DNA of 50,811 bases from RGIG4576 sp045656705 (lineage in GTDB: Bacteria > Bacteroidota > Bacteroidia > Bacteroidales > Muribaculaceae): the NCBI GenBank assembly GCA_045656705.1, contig JAZORR010000052.1, positions 1 through 50,811 on the forward strand, in the 5' to 3' direction. The translations under genes were made by a program, and so were the position numbers. The notes beneath the pieces were generated by a model. The model was not told the origin of the DNA. It was given only the letters and a program-made list of their open reading frames with translations, and did not search any database. Below, piece by piece: positions 6,470 through 16,508 of this stretch; positions within the stretch are counted from its first letter, which is position 1; each line of letters opens with the position of its first letter.

Positions 6470-9256
6470 ATGAAGAAAACATTATTTTCTTTGTTGAGCG
6501 CAGCGGCATTGTTGTGGTCAACATCTTGTTCGGATGAAACCATTGCTCCTGAAGTAGGTGGCGAAGGTTTGGTTCAGTTCACAGTAGAACTTAACGACGG
6601 CGCATCTGCAAGCCGTGCAATCAGTGATGCAGGTAATATTTCTGAACTTTACTACGAAGTTTGGGCTTACCAAAATGGTCAAACAACTCCAGTAAAAACT
6701 GCTATTGATGCAGTTGAAAAGAAATTCTCTGTAGTTGATGGTAAGAAGCAATTCAATGTAAACTTCCATCTTGTAAAGGGCCAAAAGTATGATGTAGTAT
6801 TTTGGGCTCAATCAGAAGGTGCTTATAATGCTGATGATTTGACACAAATTGCAGTAACTCCAGCTGACGCTAACGATGACACTCGCGATGCATTTACTGC
6901 AGTTTACCCAATTGAAAAGGTTGATGGTTCAAAGAGTCATAAAGTGACATTGCGTCGTCCATTCGCACAAGTAAACTTCGGTGTTACTGGAGAAGATTAT
7001 GACGCTGCAAAGGCTGCTGGTCTTGATTTGAGTGCAGAAACTTCTTCAATCACAGTTTCTAACGTAGCTACAAAGTACAACGCTTTGACTACTAAGGCTG
7101 ATGCACCTGCAACAGATTTCACATTCAGTGCTAAGGTTTTGCCTACACTTGAAGATGCTGATGCTGAAAAACTTACAATAGGTAACGTAGATTACAAATA
7201 TCTTGCTACTGCTTATGTGCTTGTAAATGGTGAAAAGGCAGAAAACCAAGCTGATGTAGTAAATCTTACAATGAACCTTACTACTAACCTTAACGAAGCA
7301 ATCACACTTTCAGTGCCTAATGCTCCTATTCGTCGCAACTACCGTACTAACGTAATCGGTAACCTATTGACTAACCAAACTGACTTCACAGTAGTAGTAG
7401 ATGCTACATTTGCTGGTGAAGAAAACCTAAACACTCCTTACTTTGCAATTGGCGAAACTCGTTACACAACTTTCGCTGAAGCATTGGCTGCTGCTCAAGA
7501 TGGTGAAACTATCACATTGGTAGGTGACGCTAAATTTGAAACTGAAGCAAATGTTCATTTGTTTGTAGTAGAAGGTAAGAATATTACTATTGATTTGAAT
7601 GGTAATACAATCGTAGCAAATATTCCTGATGTAACTAAGAATACAGCAATTTTCCAAGTGAAGAAGGGTGCTGGCTTGACAATCGAAGGCGAAGGTAATA
7701 TTCACTTGCAAACTAATAAAGCTGTAAATGTTTTGGCTGCATTTATTTCAAATGAAGGTGGTGTAGTTAATTTGAAGGGTGGTAACTGGACTATTTCTGC
7801 TTATGACAGTTGGGAAGATGCTTTGATTCCTACATTTGTAGATAATAATAGTACTTTAGGTGCTTCTACTGTGAATATTTATGGTGGTACATATACTTTC
7901 CACCGCAACCTATTCCGCAACTTCTCTAACCACAAAACAGAAGTAGCAACTATCAACATCTATGGTGGTACATTCAATGGTAAGGTTGATGATGCTGGTG
8001 CAATTTGGAATCAAAAGCCAAGTGCTTCAGTTCCAGCAGGTGCAGGTGTGATTTGTGTAGAAGGTGGTACATTCAACAACGTAATAATTTCAGACGATTT
8101 CGGAACTAACGGTGTTGTTTTCATCATTGAAAACCAAGAAGAATTGGAAGAAGCATTCAATGCTAATGCTGATGTAATCGAACTATCTTCAGATATCGTA
8201 TTGAATGCCGATTGGGCTCCAGTGGGTACAGTTGACGCTCCTTTTACAGGTGTTATCAATGGTAATGGTAAGACAATTTCTAACCTTACAGTAACAAATC
8301 AAGACTATTGTGCATTCATCGCATATGCTGGTGAAGGTACTGTAATCAAGAACCTTACTCTTGAAAATGTAATCATCAACTCTACAAAGCACGCTGCAGG
8401 TGTGGTGTGCATCGCAAATGATGTAACAATTGAAAACGTAAAGGTTTCAGGTGAAATCGTAGCTGCTTCTTATGCAGGTGGTATTTATCACAATGGTGCA
8501 AACGTAAAAATCGTTAACTGCGAAAATAATGCAAATGTAACAGCAAATAGAGCAGCTGGTATTGGAGCATGGCTTACAGTTAATGCAACTATTGAAAACG
8601 TAAAGAACACAGGCAACATCACAGGTGCTGTGGGTGCAAGTGGTATCTGCCACGGTTTTGCTGGTTCTATTAAGAATGCTGTGAACGAAGGTAATATCAC
8701 ATCTTCAAATGTTGAAGCTGCTGCAGGTATTGCTGGCGTTCAAAAGGGTGCTTCTACTTACGAATACTGCTACAATTATGGTGATGTAACAAGTACTTAC
8801 GACAATGTAAATGCTTCAGCTGCTGGTATCCTTGGTCAAAATCCAGGTAGTGCTTGTACTTTGAAATACTGTGCTAACTATGGTAAGATCACAGCAGAAC
8901 AAAGCTACGCATCAGGTATCGCATATAGTTTGTATGGTCAAATTAATGCAAGCTATTGCTACAATGCTGGTGCTGTAACAGGTGCTGACGGTGCTGGTGC
9001 TATTGCCGCTAAGGCTGCATTTGGTACAGGTGATAAGGCAAATTATTGCTTGAACGCAGGTGATGTTTCTTCAGCTAATGGTACAGTATGCCAAGGTGCT
9101 AATAACAACGTATCATCTTACTACTATAAGAATGGAGAATTGCTAAATGTAGCAGACAACTCAGCAGTTGCTGTAGACGCTGCATTGGCTTTGCTTAATG
9201 GTGGTGCTGACAAGTCATTCTTCAAGACTGAAAATGGTGTAATCACTGTAAAGTAA
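6470..9256 (+). CDS. Large surface lipoprotein A, beta-helix/GLUG-like repeats
   Basis: 928 residues. The signal peptide ends in lipobox LWSTSC (Cys20), followed by SDE, an acidic pattern used by Bacteroidota for export of lipoproteins to the cell surface. Residues about 30-325 form an N-terminal domain with RPFAQVNFG and RRNYRTNVIGNLLTNQTDF, resembling the DUF6562/fimbrillin-like domains. Residues about 330-540 look like a right-handed parallel beta-helix (TITLVGDA, NITIDLNGNTI). From about 545 onward there are repeated GLUG-like units of about 25-40 residues (AGGIYHNG, AAGIGAW, ASGICHGF, AAGIAGV, ASGIAYS). Codon use is biased to GCT, GGT, GAA and AAC, as in strongly expressed genes. It is paralogous to 41447-44656. 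Role as adhesin or glycan-binding surface protein is inferred. Confidence 0.85.
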   Translation: MKKTLFSLLSAAALLWSTSCSDETIAPEVGGEGLVQFTVELNDGASASRAISDAGNISELYYEVWAYQNGQTTPVKTAIDAVEKKFSVVDGKKQFNVNFHLVKGQKYDVVFWAQSEGAYNADDLTQIAVTPADANDDTRDAFTAVYPIEKVDGSKSHKVTLRRPFAQVNFGVTGEDYDAAKAAGLDLSAETSSITVSNVATKYNALTTKADAPATDFTFSAKVLPTLEDADAEKLTIGNVDYKYLATAYVLVNGEKAENQADVVNLTMNLTTNLNEAITLSVPNAPIRRNYRTNVIGNLLTNQTDFTVVVDATFAGEENLNTPYFAIGETRYTTFAEALAAAQDGETITLVGDAKFETEANVHLFVVEGKNITIDLNGNTIVANIPDVTKNTAIFQVKKGAGLTIEGEGNIHLQTNKAVNVLAAFISNEGGVVNLKGGNWTISAYDSWEDALIPTFVDNNSTLGASTVNIYGGTYTFHRNLFRNFSNHKTEVATINIYGGTFNGKVDDAGAIWNQKPSASVPAGAGVICVEGGTFNNVIISDDFGTNGVVFIIENQEELEEAFNANADVIELSSDIVLNADWAPVGTVDAPFTGVINGNGKTISNLTVTNQDYCAFIAYAGEGTVIKNLTLENVIINSTKHAAGVVCIANDVTIENVKVSGEIVAASYAGGIYHNGANVKIVNCENNANVTANRAAGIGAWLTVNATIENVKNTGNITGAVGASGICHGFAGSIKNAVNEGNITSSNVEAAAGIAGVQKGASTYEYCYNYGDVTSTYDNVNASAAGILGQNPGSACTLKYCANYGKITAEQSYASGIAYSLYGQINASYCYNAGAVTGADGAGAIAAKAAFGTGDKANYCLNAGDVSSANGTVCQGANNNVSSYYYKNGELLNVADNSAVAVDAALALLNGGADKSFFKTENGVITVK

Positions 9257-9301
9257 TCATTCAAACTTTTAGGTAAAATTTGATGCCTGAAAAGTGAAAA
9301 A

Positions 9302-9336
9302 ATAGGCTTAGGGGGCTTGGTTGTCCCCTAAGTCAC
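9302..9336 (+). repeat. 35-nt 3'UTR element shared with lipoprotein B
   Basis: 34 of 35 bases match 41384-41418 read on the minus strand. Both copies lie within 80 bases after the stop codon of the paralogous lipoprotein genes and upstream of the terminator, so they are transcribed in the 3' UTR. Confidence 0.75.
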
Positions 9337-9394
9337 AAAGAGGCTCTTCGTGTCGTGAGATAAGGGGAGACCGGTTGTTTAAAAAAAGTTGTTG

Positions 9395-9426
9395 GGGCTG
9401 CCTTATGCACAGGCAGCCCTTTTTTT
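9395..9426 (+). terminator. Rho-independent terminator of lipoprotein A
   Basis: GGGCTGCC (9395-9402), 9-base loop, GGCAGCCC (9412-9419), then seven T. It lies 139 bases after the stop codon. The 155 bases that follow are purine-rich and repetitive (TCAGTGAGGAG at 9495), with no gene visible. Confidence 0.93.
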
Positions 9427-9583
9427 GTGTGTTATTGAGGGGGATTTTAGACAGAAAATTTATTTTAGACATAAAGACAAAAGGACAAATTATTTCAGTG
9501 AGGAGGGATATTCAGTGTGGAGGGAGGAATTAGGAATTAGGAAGGAGAAGTTAGGAGTTTTATTCAGCGAGGGAGGTGAGGGA

Positions 9584-9613
9584 CAAAAAAGTGGCGGGTG
9601 AAGTACCCGCCAC
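9584..9613 (-). terminator. Rho-independent terminator of the efflux operon
   Basis: GTGGCGGG (9591-9598) pairs with CCCGCCAC (9606-9613) around a 7-base loop. On the minus strand the stem is followed by six T, so it ends the operon whose last stop is at 9645. Confidence 0.9.
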
Positions 9614-9644
9614 AAATTATTATTTGCTTTTTGTTGATTAGTTG

Positions 9645-10964
9645 TTAGTCTAAGTATTCTAAAATGCGACCGCTGATAAGGAGTAGCGAGATTTCGCAGA
9701 TTTTGGTGTCGTATTCGGCTGCGAGGAGTCGCTCTTCGGCATCGAGCAGACTCTTTTGTGCTTCGCGCATCTCAATACCTGCAAGGTTACCGAGTAGATT
9801 GCGTTCGCAAGCGATTTCGTGATTTTCGCGTGCAGTCTTCACGTTTGCTCGTTCCAAGTCGAGCAGACGAAGATTGTTTTCGTATGCTTGCCAAAGGTCG
9901 CAAAGGTCGGCATAGAGGTTGAGTTCGAGATTTTGCTGAGCAAGGGCAGCATTTTCCACTTCAATGCGAGCATTTTTGCGTTCGCGGCTGCGATTGCCAT
10001 CGAAAAGTCGCATTCCGAGAGTGACACCGAAATCGGCACCCCAATTACTACGCTTAGAGGTGGCTCCATTCTCATAGATATTGTGGGTGTAGCCATATCC
10101 TGCATTTAGTCGGAGGTAAGGATAATCGCGAGATGCGGCAGCCTTGAGGTCGAGTGTGGCAAGAGTGTGATTTTGTGCTGCTTTGAGAATGGATGCGTTG
10201 CGTTGCAATGTAGAGTTCCAAAGCGTGTCGAAATTGAGAGTTTCTCCCATCACGATGGCAGAGTCTACGATATCGAAGGCTGCTCTTAGGTCTTTATCGC
10301 CCATGAGTTCTTTAAGGCGAATGCTAGAAGATGCCAACTGTTCGCGTTGACGCATACTCTGTGTGAGGTCGGCATTAAAATCTACCTGAGCCTGCTTGTA
10401 TTGGAGTTTAGAGCTCTTCCCTATCACATAGCGTTCGTATTCGATACGCATTCTCTCGCGCGATAGTTCCACAGCGTAGTCGAAGTTTTGCATACGCACT
10501 TTTTGCTGCACGAAATTGTAGTATTCAGAGGCTATATCTGCCACAAGGTCTTCGATAGCGATACGAGTGAGAGTTTCGCCCTGACGCTTGAGTTCTTGCA
10601 GGCGACTATACTTGGTTTGGATATTGAAACCATCGAAAATGGTCCAACTCAAATCCACTCCAGCACGCAAGGTGTGATCGGTGACATTGCGATCGCGCGA
10701 CATTTCGCCTGTGGCACGAGTGGTGGCATTGGTATTGTCGAGCGTACCTGAATATCCTACCGAGAGGTCGACTTGTGGCAGATATCCGGCATTGGCAATG
10801 GTGGCATTGTTGGCAGCCACCTTTTCGTCGTTGCGCACCACTTGAAGCGAGTAATTGTTTTGCAAGCCTTGATTGATGCAAGATTTAAGGGTGTGGTCTT
10901 GCGACATCGCAGGCATTGCCATAATCGAAGCCAATAGTGCTACTAATATATTGCGTTTCATCAT
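9645..10964 (-). CDS. TolC-family outer-membrane efflux protein
   Basis: 439 residues with a signal peptide (MKRNILVALLASIMAMPAMS). It has two repeats of long amphipathic helices typical of OEP/TolC, for example YEAYVIGKSS-like and EARIEVENAALAQQNLELNL segments, and strand segments (LRLNAGYGYTHN, WGADFGVTLGMRLFDG). It forms the outer-membrane channel of a tripartite pump. The start overlaps the stop of the RND gene by four bases (ATGA), so translation is coupled. It is the last gene of the adaptor-pump-channel operon and is followed by the hairpin at 9591-9613. Confidence 0.95.
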   Translation of the reverse strand: MMKRNILVALLASIMAMPAMSQDHTLKSCINQGLQNNYSLQVVRNDEKVAANNATIANAGYLPQVDLSVGYSGTLDNTNATTRATGEMSRDRNVTDHTLRAGVDLSWTIFDGFNIQTKYSRLQELKRQGETLTRIAIEDLVADIASEYYNFVQQKVRMQNFDYAVELSRERMRIEYERYVIGKSSKLQYKQAQVDFNADLTQSMRQREQLASSSIRLKELMGDKDLRAAFDIVDSAIVMGETLNFDTLWNSTLQRNASILKAAQNHTLATLDLKAAASRDYPYLRLNAGYGYTHNIYENGATSKRSNWGADFGVTLGMRLFDGNRSRERKNARIEVENAALAQQNLELNLYADLCDLWQAYENNLRLLDLERANVKTARENHEIACERNLLGNLAGIEMREAQKSLLDAEERLLAAEYDTKICEISLLLISGRILEYLD

Positions 10965-13900
10965 TTCTTCTTTTTGGTTGATAGATTTGTAGAGATATAA
11001 GTGTAGACAGCAGGCACCACATACATTGTGAGCAATGTGGAAACAAGCATACCACCCACCACGGCAGTACCCATAGCGATGCGGCTATTACAACCTTCGC
11101 CTGTGGCAAACATCAGTGGCAACAAGCCGAGGATTGTAGAGGCACTTGTCATAAGGATTGGACGAAGGCGTTGTGCCGATGCTTCCTTGATGGCTGTGAG
11201 TTTGTCCTCACCACTGATTTGACGCTGGTTGGCAAATTCCACAATGAGAATACCATTCTTGGCCACGAGCCCGATGAGCATAATGATACCGATTTGGCTG
11301 AAGATGTTCATAGTTTCGCCACCCACCATCATAAAGATGAGTGCACCTGCAATGGCAAGAGGCACAGTGAGCATAATCACAAACGGATCTTTGAAACTTT
11401 CGAACTGTGCTGCCAAAATCAAATAGATAAGCACCAAAGCAAGTGCGAATGCAAAGATAAGCGATGACGAACTTTCGCGGAACTCCTTAGAGTCGCCCGA
11501 GAGTGCAGTGCGGAAGGTGTCGTCGAGAGTTTCTTTGGCTATCTTGTCCATTTCGTCGAGACCTTCGCCGATGGTCTTACCTTCGGCAAGTCCGGCAGAG
11601 ATGGTAGCCGAGCAGAAACGATTGTAGCGATACAATTTAGGAGGAGCGATGCTTTCCACAAGGTCTACAAGGTTTTCCATCTGTATCATTTCGCCTGTGC
11701 TACTACGCATGTATATCGACTTCAGATTGGCAGGAGTGTTGCGTTGTTGACGATTGATTTCGCCCACAATCTCATATTGCTTACCATTCATATAAAGGTA
11801 GCCCATACGTTGTCCACTCAATCCGTATTGCAGAGTTTGTGCAATGTCGCGAGTGGTCACGCCCATAGTATTGGCCTTTTCACGGTTTACGCTGATACGC
11901 AATTCTGGTTTGCTAAACTTCAAATCCACGTCGGCCATTTGGAATGTAGGATTTTCGTAGACTTTAGCAAGGAAAGCAGGCAGCACCTCTTGCAATTTCT
12001 CTATATTGGTGGCCTGAAGCACATATTGCACAGGCATACCACCACGACGACCACCAAATGAAGAGCGTTGTTGCACGAAAGCACGAGCATCGGTCTTCTT
12101 TTGCACAGCACGCGACAACTTTTCTGCCACCTCCATTTGAGAGTAATCACGCTCGTTGATATCCTTTAGTGTGATTTGCACGTTACCACTACCCGACGAC
12201 ACGCGAGCCGTGATGAACTCGGCATCGGGCATAATAGAATCGGCAAGACGGTTGATTTCTTCGGTGTAGTCGCGCATCACTTCATAGGTGACACCTTCTG
12301 GACCACTTGTGCGAATGGTGATGCTTGAGCGGTCTTCGAGTGGAGCAGTTTCGGCAGGGATAGCACCCCACATCCACACACTTGCAGCCACTGCCACCAC
12401 CATGATTATCATTGCCCAATAACGACGCTTCAAGAATGCATCGAGAGTGCGACCATACCAGTAGTTCATTCCCTCGAAGAATGGCTCGGTCTTGCGATAG
12501 AACCAGTTTTTCTCTTTACGACGCACAAGCATCTTAGTGGAAAGCATAGGAGTGATAGTGAGCGCAGCAAACGACGAAATAATCACCGTACCCGACACCA
12601 CCAAACTAAACTCACGGAACAAGCGGCCTGTGGTACCTTCCATAAACACGATAGGCAAGAACACCGCCACAAGGGTGATAGTGGTAGAAATCACGGCAAA
12701 GAAGATTTCCTTCGCCCCTTCGATACCTGCATCTATAGGTTTCATTCCCCGCTCTATTCGCGTGTAGATGTTTTCGGTCATCACAATGGCATCGTCTACC
12801 ACAAGCCCCACCGAAAGCACGATAGCAAGCATAGAAAGCACATTGATAGAGAATCCAGCAAGATACATTATAAAGAATGCTCCGATGAGCGACACAGGAA
12901 TCACGATACAAGGGATGAGCGTAACACGCCAGTCGCGCAAGAAAAGGAAGATGATCAGAATCACAAGCACAAAGGCTTCGTAGACTGTGTTTTCCACTTC
13001 GGCAATAGAGGCGCGAATGAAGCGAGTGTTGTCGAAACCATAACTATACTTCACATCTTCGGGAAGGTCTTTTTGCATGGTTTCCATGCGTTTATGCACA
13101 GCGTCGGCAATGTTGATGTGGTTGGCACCCGGTTGTGGCACTACTACCACACCCACCATAGGAATGCCATTCATCTTCATATAACTCTTGATGTCGCGCG
13201 CACTCAATTCAGCCGTTCCGATATCACTAAATCGTACCACACGACCATCTACGTGCTTCACCACAAGATTATTGAATTGCTCGGTGGTGTGCATTTGTCC
13301 GAGAGTACGGATAGAAAGTTCGGTGGTGTTACCTTCGATACTACCCGAAGGAAGTTCCACGTTTTCGCGATCAAGAGCAGTTTTCACATCCATAGGAGTG
13401 ATACCATAACCCGACATCTTCACGGGATCGAGCCATAGACGCATACAATAACGCTTTTCACCCCATATCATCACGCTACTCACTTCGGGGATAGTTTGCA
13501 ACTGCTCCTTGACAGTGAGGTCGGCAATTTCGCTCAATTCCAAAAGTGAACGCTTATCACTCTGGATAGCCACCATCATAATAGGCATAGCATCGGCATC
13601 GGCCTTCGACACAGTAGGAGGGTCGCAGTCCTTAGGCAGATTTCGTTGTGCACGCGACACCTTATCGCGCACGTCGTTGGCAGCCGTTTCGAGGTCGACC
13701 GACAGGTCAAATTCCACAGTGATGCGGCTTTGTCCCTGTTGGCTCACACTCGTAAGCGAACGAATACCAGGAATACCATTGATATTTTGTTCAAGAGGTT
13801 CGGTAATCTGGTTTTCAATCACATCGGCATTGGCACCAGCATAAGAACACGACACCGATATAATAGGATTATCTACCGACGGATATTCTCGTACACCGAG

Positions 13901-13993
13901 GCTCATATAGCCTATAGCACCGAAAAGCAAGATGACAAGTGTCATCACCGTAGCGAGAACAGGTCGTTTTATACTTAATTCCGATATATTCAT
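10961..13993 (-). CDS. RND-family efflux pump inner-membrane permease
   Basis: 1010 residues, usual for HAE1-type hydrophobe/amphiphile RND pumps. Twelve-TM topology is evident: TM1 at about 9-29, two large periplasmic loops, the central TM block with the proton-relay motif VGLVVDDAIVMTENIYTR (near residue 400), and the C-terminal TM block (GIIMLIGLVAKNGILIVEFA). The N-terminus has the family signature REYPSVDNP and ANADVIENQITEPLEQ. It drives proton-coupled export of drugs, bile acids or similar compounds, working with the adaptor at 14019 and TolC at 9645. No regulator gene is adjacent. Substrate cannot be read from sequence. Confidence 0.96.
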   Translation of the reverse strand: MNISELSIKRPVLATVMTLVILLFGAIGYMSLGVREYPSVDNPIISVSCSYAGANADVIENQITEPLEQNINGIPGIRSLTSVSQQGQSRITVEFDLSVDLETAANDVRDKVSRAQRNLPKDCDPPTVSKADADAMPIMMVAIQSDKRSLLELSEIADLTVKEQLQTIPEVSSVMIWGEKRYCMRLWLDPVKMSGYGITPMDVKTALDRENVELPSGSIEGNTTELSIRTLGQMHTTEQFNNLVVKHVDGRVVRFSDIGTAELSARDIKSYMKMNGIPMVGVVVVPQPGANHINIADAVHKRMETMQKDLPEDVKYSYGFDNTRFIRASIAEVENTVYEAFVLVILIIFLFLRDWRVTLIPCIVIPVSLIGAFFIMYLAGFSINVLSMLAIVLSVGLVVDDAIVMTENIYTRIERGMKPIDAGIEGAKEIFFAVISTTITLVAVFLPIVFMEGTTGRLFREFSLVVSGTVIISSFAALTITPMLSTKMLVRRKEKNWFYRKTEPFFEGMNYWYGRTLDAFLKRRYWAMIIMVVAVAASVWMWGAIPAETAPLEDRSSITIRTSGPEGVTYEVMRDYTEEINRLADSIMPDAEFITARVSSGSGNVQITLKDINERDYSQMEVAEKLSRAVQKKTDARAFVQQRSSFGGRRGGMPVQYVLQATNIEKLQEVLPAFLAKVYENPTFQMADVDLKFSKPELRISVNREKANTMGVTTRDIAQTLQYGLSGQRMGYLYMNGKQYEIVGEINRQQRNTPANLKSIYMRSSTGEMIQMENLVDLVESIAPPKLYRYNRFCSATISAGLAEGKTIGEGLDEMDKIAKETLDDTFRTALSGDSKEFRESSSSLIFAFALALVLIYLILAAQFESFKDPFVIMLTVPLAIAGALIFMMVGGETMNIFSQIGIIMLIGLVAKNGILIVEFANQRQISGEDKLTAIKEASAQRLRPILMTSASTILGLLPLMFATGEGCNSRIAMGTAVVGGMLVSTLLTMYVVPAVYTYISTNLSTKKKK

Positions 13994-14018
13994 AATGTAT
14001 TCAAATTAAGGAGGTAAA

Positions 14019-15098
14019 TTACTTCACTTCGTCGAGAGTGACTTGTTGGCCTGTGCGTATTTGCATAGTACCACTTGTGATCACAGTGTCGCCCACAGCC
14101 AATCCGTCGAGCACTTGCACCTTGTCGGCAGTGCGCACACCCTTAGTGATTTGCACTGGAGTGGCCTTTCCATTCTTATATAGGAACACCTTATCAATAC
14201 CCATTTCGCTCACGATGGCTTCACTTGGCACAGCAAGCGTATTGGCATACTCGCTTGTGGTGAGAGTGACATTCACATATCGTCCTGGCACCACACGACC
14301 ATTGCTATTATCGTAGTGCGCACGCACCTTGATGGTGCGAGTAGCATCGTCGACACGCGAATCCAAAGCATACACCTTAGCCTTGTGTTCCTTCAAGTCA
14401 CCTTCCATAGTGAACATCAACGGACTACCCTCCTTCAATTGGCCTGCGTAACGCTCTGGTACATTAAATTCCACCTTCAACGGATTTACTTTAGTGATTT
14501 TTGCCACTGGAGTAGATTGCGAAGCATAAGCACCTTGGCTCACCGAACGCAAACCTATCACGCCATCAAATGGAGCGCGCAATTCGGTGTACGCAATATT
14601 GGCTTTCACAAGTTCGATTTCAGCCTCGAGAGTGGCAAGACTTGTTTCAGCCTCTTGAAAAGCCTCCTTACTCACTGCTTCTTTTTCGAGCAAAGCATTT
14701 TGACGATACAAGCGATCTTGGTACAATTTGAGTTGCACTTCAAGTTTTTTCAATTGTGCTTGAAGCGACGCATCGTTGATTTTAGCAAGAAGTTGACCTT
14801 TCTTCACGAAAGCCCCTTCTTTAAAATATATCTCTGTGATTTTACCCGAAGTTTCGAAAGTCAAATCCACTTCCTCATCAGGTAGCAAACTACCGCTCAC
14901 ATACAAGGCATCACTCAGGTCTTGCTCTTGCACCTTCACGGCACGCACGTTCAACACTTTACTTTTCTTACCCTTTCCACCTTTGGCAGGTGCTTCTTTA
15001 AGGTCTTTATTTACTTGAGGCGTAAGATTATACACACCCCATCCTGCAAAACCGAGAACTATAGCTCCTACAATTCCCCACTTGACAAATTTATTCAT
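14019..15098 (-). CDS. RND efflux periplasmic adaptor (membrane fusion protein)
   Basis: 359 residues. An N-terminal membrane anchor (IVGAIVLGFAGWGVYNL) is followed by a lysine-rich linker (PAKGGKGKKSK). Then come the lipoyl/barrel-sandwich halves (DLTFETSGKITEIYFKEGAF and AELRAPFDGVIGLRSVS-like), separated by an alpha-helical hairpin of about 65 residues, and the beta-barrel and membrane-proximal domains. It links pump and TolC channel. It is the first gene of the operon, 25 bases upstream of the pump gene. Confidence 0.95.
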   Translation of the reverse strand: MNKFVKWGIVGAIVLGFAGWGVYNLTPQVNKDLKEAPAKGGKGKKSKVLNVRAVKVQEQDLSDALYVSGSLLPDEEVDLTFETSGKITEIYFKEGAFVKKGQLLAKINDASLQAQLKKLEVQLKLYQDRLYRQNALLEKEAVSKEAFQEAETSLATLEAEIELVKANIAYTELRAPFDGVIGLRSVSQGAYASQSTPVAKITKVNPLKVEFNVPERYAGQLKEGSPLMFTMEGDLKEHKAKVYALDSRVDDATRTIKVRAHYDNSNGRVVPGRYVNVTLTTSEYANTLAVPSEAIVSEMGIDKVFLYKNGKATPVQITKGVRTADKVQVLDGLAVGDTVITSGTMQIRTGQQVTLDEVK

Positions 15099-15176
15099 TT
15101 ATATCAATAGTATTAAGTTTCAAATATCTTATTCTTATATTAGATGCATCAAACAGCAAAAAGTTAAATGGTAAAA

Positions 15177-16346
15177 TTAATAATTTAATCCAAACCACCA
15201 CAAAGGTAAAATATTTCCTGATGAAAACTCTATTTGATCCTTAACCACAAAACCATTTTCTACCATTTCTATCTGCTTTTTACCTTTATTTTTGCCTCCA
15301 ATTTCAAAAGTCATGCCATCAATCAAGAAATCCGACACATCCGATGCCACCACCCTATTTTTCACTCGCATTTGATTTAGGAAGAATGTTTCGCGTAAAT
15401 TACCCACATTTGCTTCTTTTTCAGCTAACGAGTAAATAAGATTGGTGTTATCTAAATACACCTTATCGACCTTACCCAAGCCTCTCACACCTCCTGTGTC
15501 GTCACGCAATTGTGATATCATTCCAGAATCCTCAATATATAAAAAATAATCTGGCAAGAGATTTCGTCCCACGCCTATTATTTCAGCAAGTTTGCTCATA
15601 TTAGGTTTAAATGGCACACTTTCCGAGATAATAGACAGCAATTGTTTGAGCTTTCGCCCCATTGAAGCCGACATTCCAGCATAAACAGGGATATCATTTT
15701 CTAATGTCAGGTTTATGATTTGACGCAATTTAGTTTCAAATCCTTTGTCTTGAGCAAATGGATAGTACCCTCTTTTTAAGTAATCCTCAAAATGCTTAAA
15801 TAAAGCTGTCATTTTCAATTCCTCGGGACGGCGTGCTACTATGTCTTCTAAAGAATATACTGGCAAAATCTCTTTTTGAAACATTGCCATATATTCACGA
15901 AACGACAGACCATTTAAATGATAAACTATAGCCCTTCTGCTCAAATCTGATGTTCCTTTATTCAAATCTAATACCGACGAACCAGAAAACACCACTTTTA
16001 GTTCGCTATAATAATCATAAATAAGTTTTAACTCTTTCGACCAATCACTATATTTATGTATTTCATCGATAAAAAGATATCGAACACCACGCTGCACCAA
16101 TTTTTCAGCGAGGTCAATCAATCGATTATTACTGAAATATATATCATCGGCATTCACATATAAAGCACTCGATGGATCGATAGACAACTTAATTCTTTGA
16201 AGCATCATAGTGGTCTTACCTACTCCTCGAGGACCTTTAATCCCAACAATACGATTATCCCAATCTATTTCGTCATACAAATAGCGCAAGAAACTTGTAT
16301 CGGTTTCTTTCAAGAGTTTTTTATAGATTCTTTCTAAATATTCCAT
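15177..16346 (-). CDS. AAA-family ATPase with DUF4143 C-terminal domain
   Basis: 389 residues. The AAA_14 domain has Walker A GPRGVGKTT (38-46), Walker B YLFIDEIH (90-97) and sensor-1 VVFSGSS. The C-terminal part, about 190-389, matches DUF4143 (PFKPNMSKLAEIIGVGRN; then KVDKVYLDNTNLIYSL). The family is widespread and multicopy in Bacteroidales. Its function is not established; links to toxin-antitoxin-like or DNA-associated roles are speculative. It stands alone: 79 bases separate it from the efflux operon start, which is on the same strand. Promoter and palindrome array lie immediately upstream. Confidence 0.9.
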   Translation of the reverse strand: MEYLERIYKKLLKETDTSFLRYLYDEIDWDNRIVGIKGPRGVGKTTMMLQRIKLSIDPSSALYVNADDIYFSNNRLIDLAEKLVQRGVRYLFIDEIHKYSDWSKELKLIYDYYSELKVVFSGSSVLDLNKGTSDLSRRAIVYHLNGLSFREYMAMFQKEILPVYSLEDIVARRPEELKMTALFKHFEDYLKRGYYPFAQDKGFETKLRQIINLTLENDIPVYAGMSASMGRKLKQLLSIISESVPFKPNMSKLAEIIGVGRNLLPDYFLYIEDSGMISQLRDDTGGVRGLGKVDKVYLDNTNLIYSLAEKEANVGNLRETFFLNQMRVKNRVVASDVSDFLIDGMTFEIGGKNKGKKQIEMVENGFVVKDQIEFSSGNILPLWWFGLNY

Positions 16347-16366
16347 ATATCTATAATTTCACGCTA

Positions 16367-16374
16367 CAAATATA
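16367..16374 (-). promoter_or_regulatory. -7 promoter box (TATATTTG) of the DUF4143 gene
   Basis: Minus-strand TATATTTG, exact TAnnTTTG match, 21 bases upstream of the ATG at 16346. The -33 position would fall at about 16393-16397, inside the first palindrome of the array. Confidence 0.6.
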
Positions 16375-16380
16375 GTAAAT

Positions 16381-16476
16381 TTTGCACTCACTCAGTGCAT
16401 TTTTTAGTAAAATTTGCACTCGCTCCGTGCAAATTTATTAGATTTTTGCACTCGACAAGTGCAAAAATTGCATTTT
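16381..16476. repeat. Three-unit 32-bp-period palindrome array
   Basis: TTTGCACTC begins at 16381, 16413 and 16445, an exact 32-base period. Each unit contains a dyad: GCACT/AGTGC (16384-16398), AATTTGCAC/GTGCAAATT (16411-16435) and TTTTTGCACT/AGTGCAAAAA (16443-16467). Sequence between dyads is A/T-rich and poorly conserved; a decayed fourth half-unit (TTAGCACTTAGTTTGCAC) follows to about 16495. The first dyad overlaps the expected -33 region of the DUF4143 gene, so the array looks like stacked operators. Confidence 0.85.
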
Positions 16477-16508
16477 CTTAGCACTTAGTTTGCACAATAT
16501 TATCGCAA

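Noticed and set aside
16381..16476. Short CRISPR-like array (32-bp period)
   Set aside because: Only three units, the dyad is inside each unit, there are no unique spacers of constant length and no cas genes nearby. It reads as palindromic operator-like repeats.
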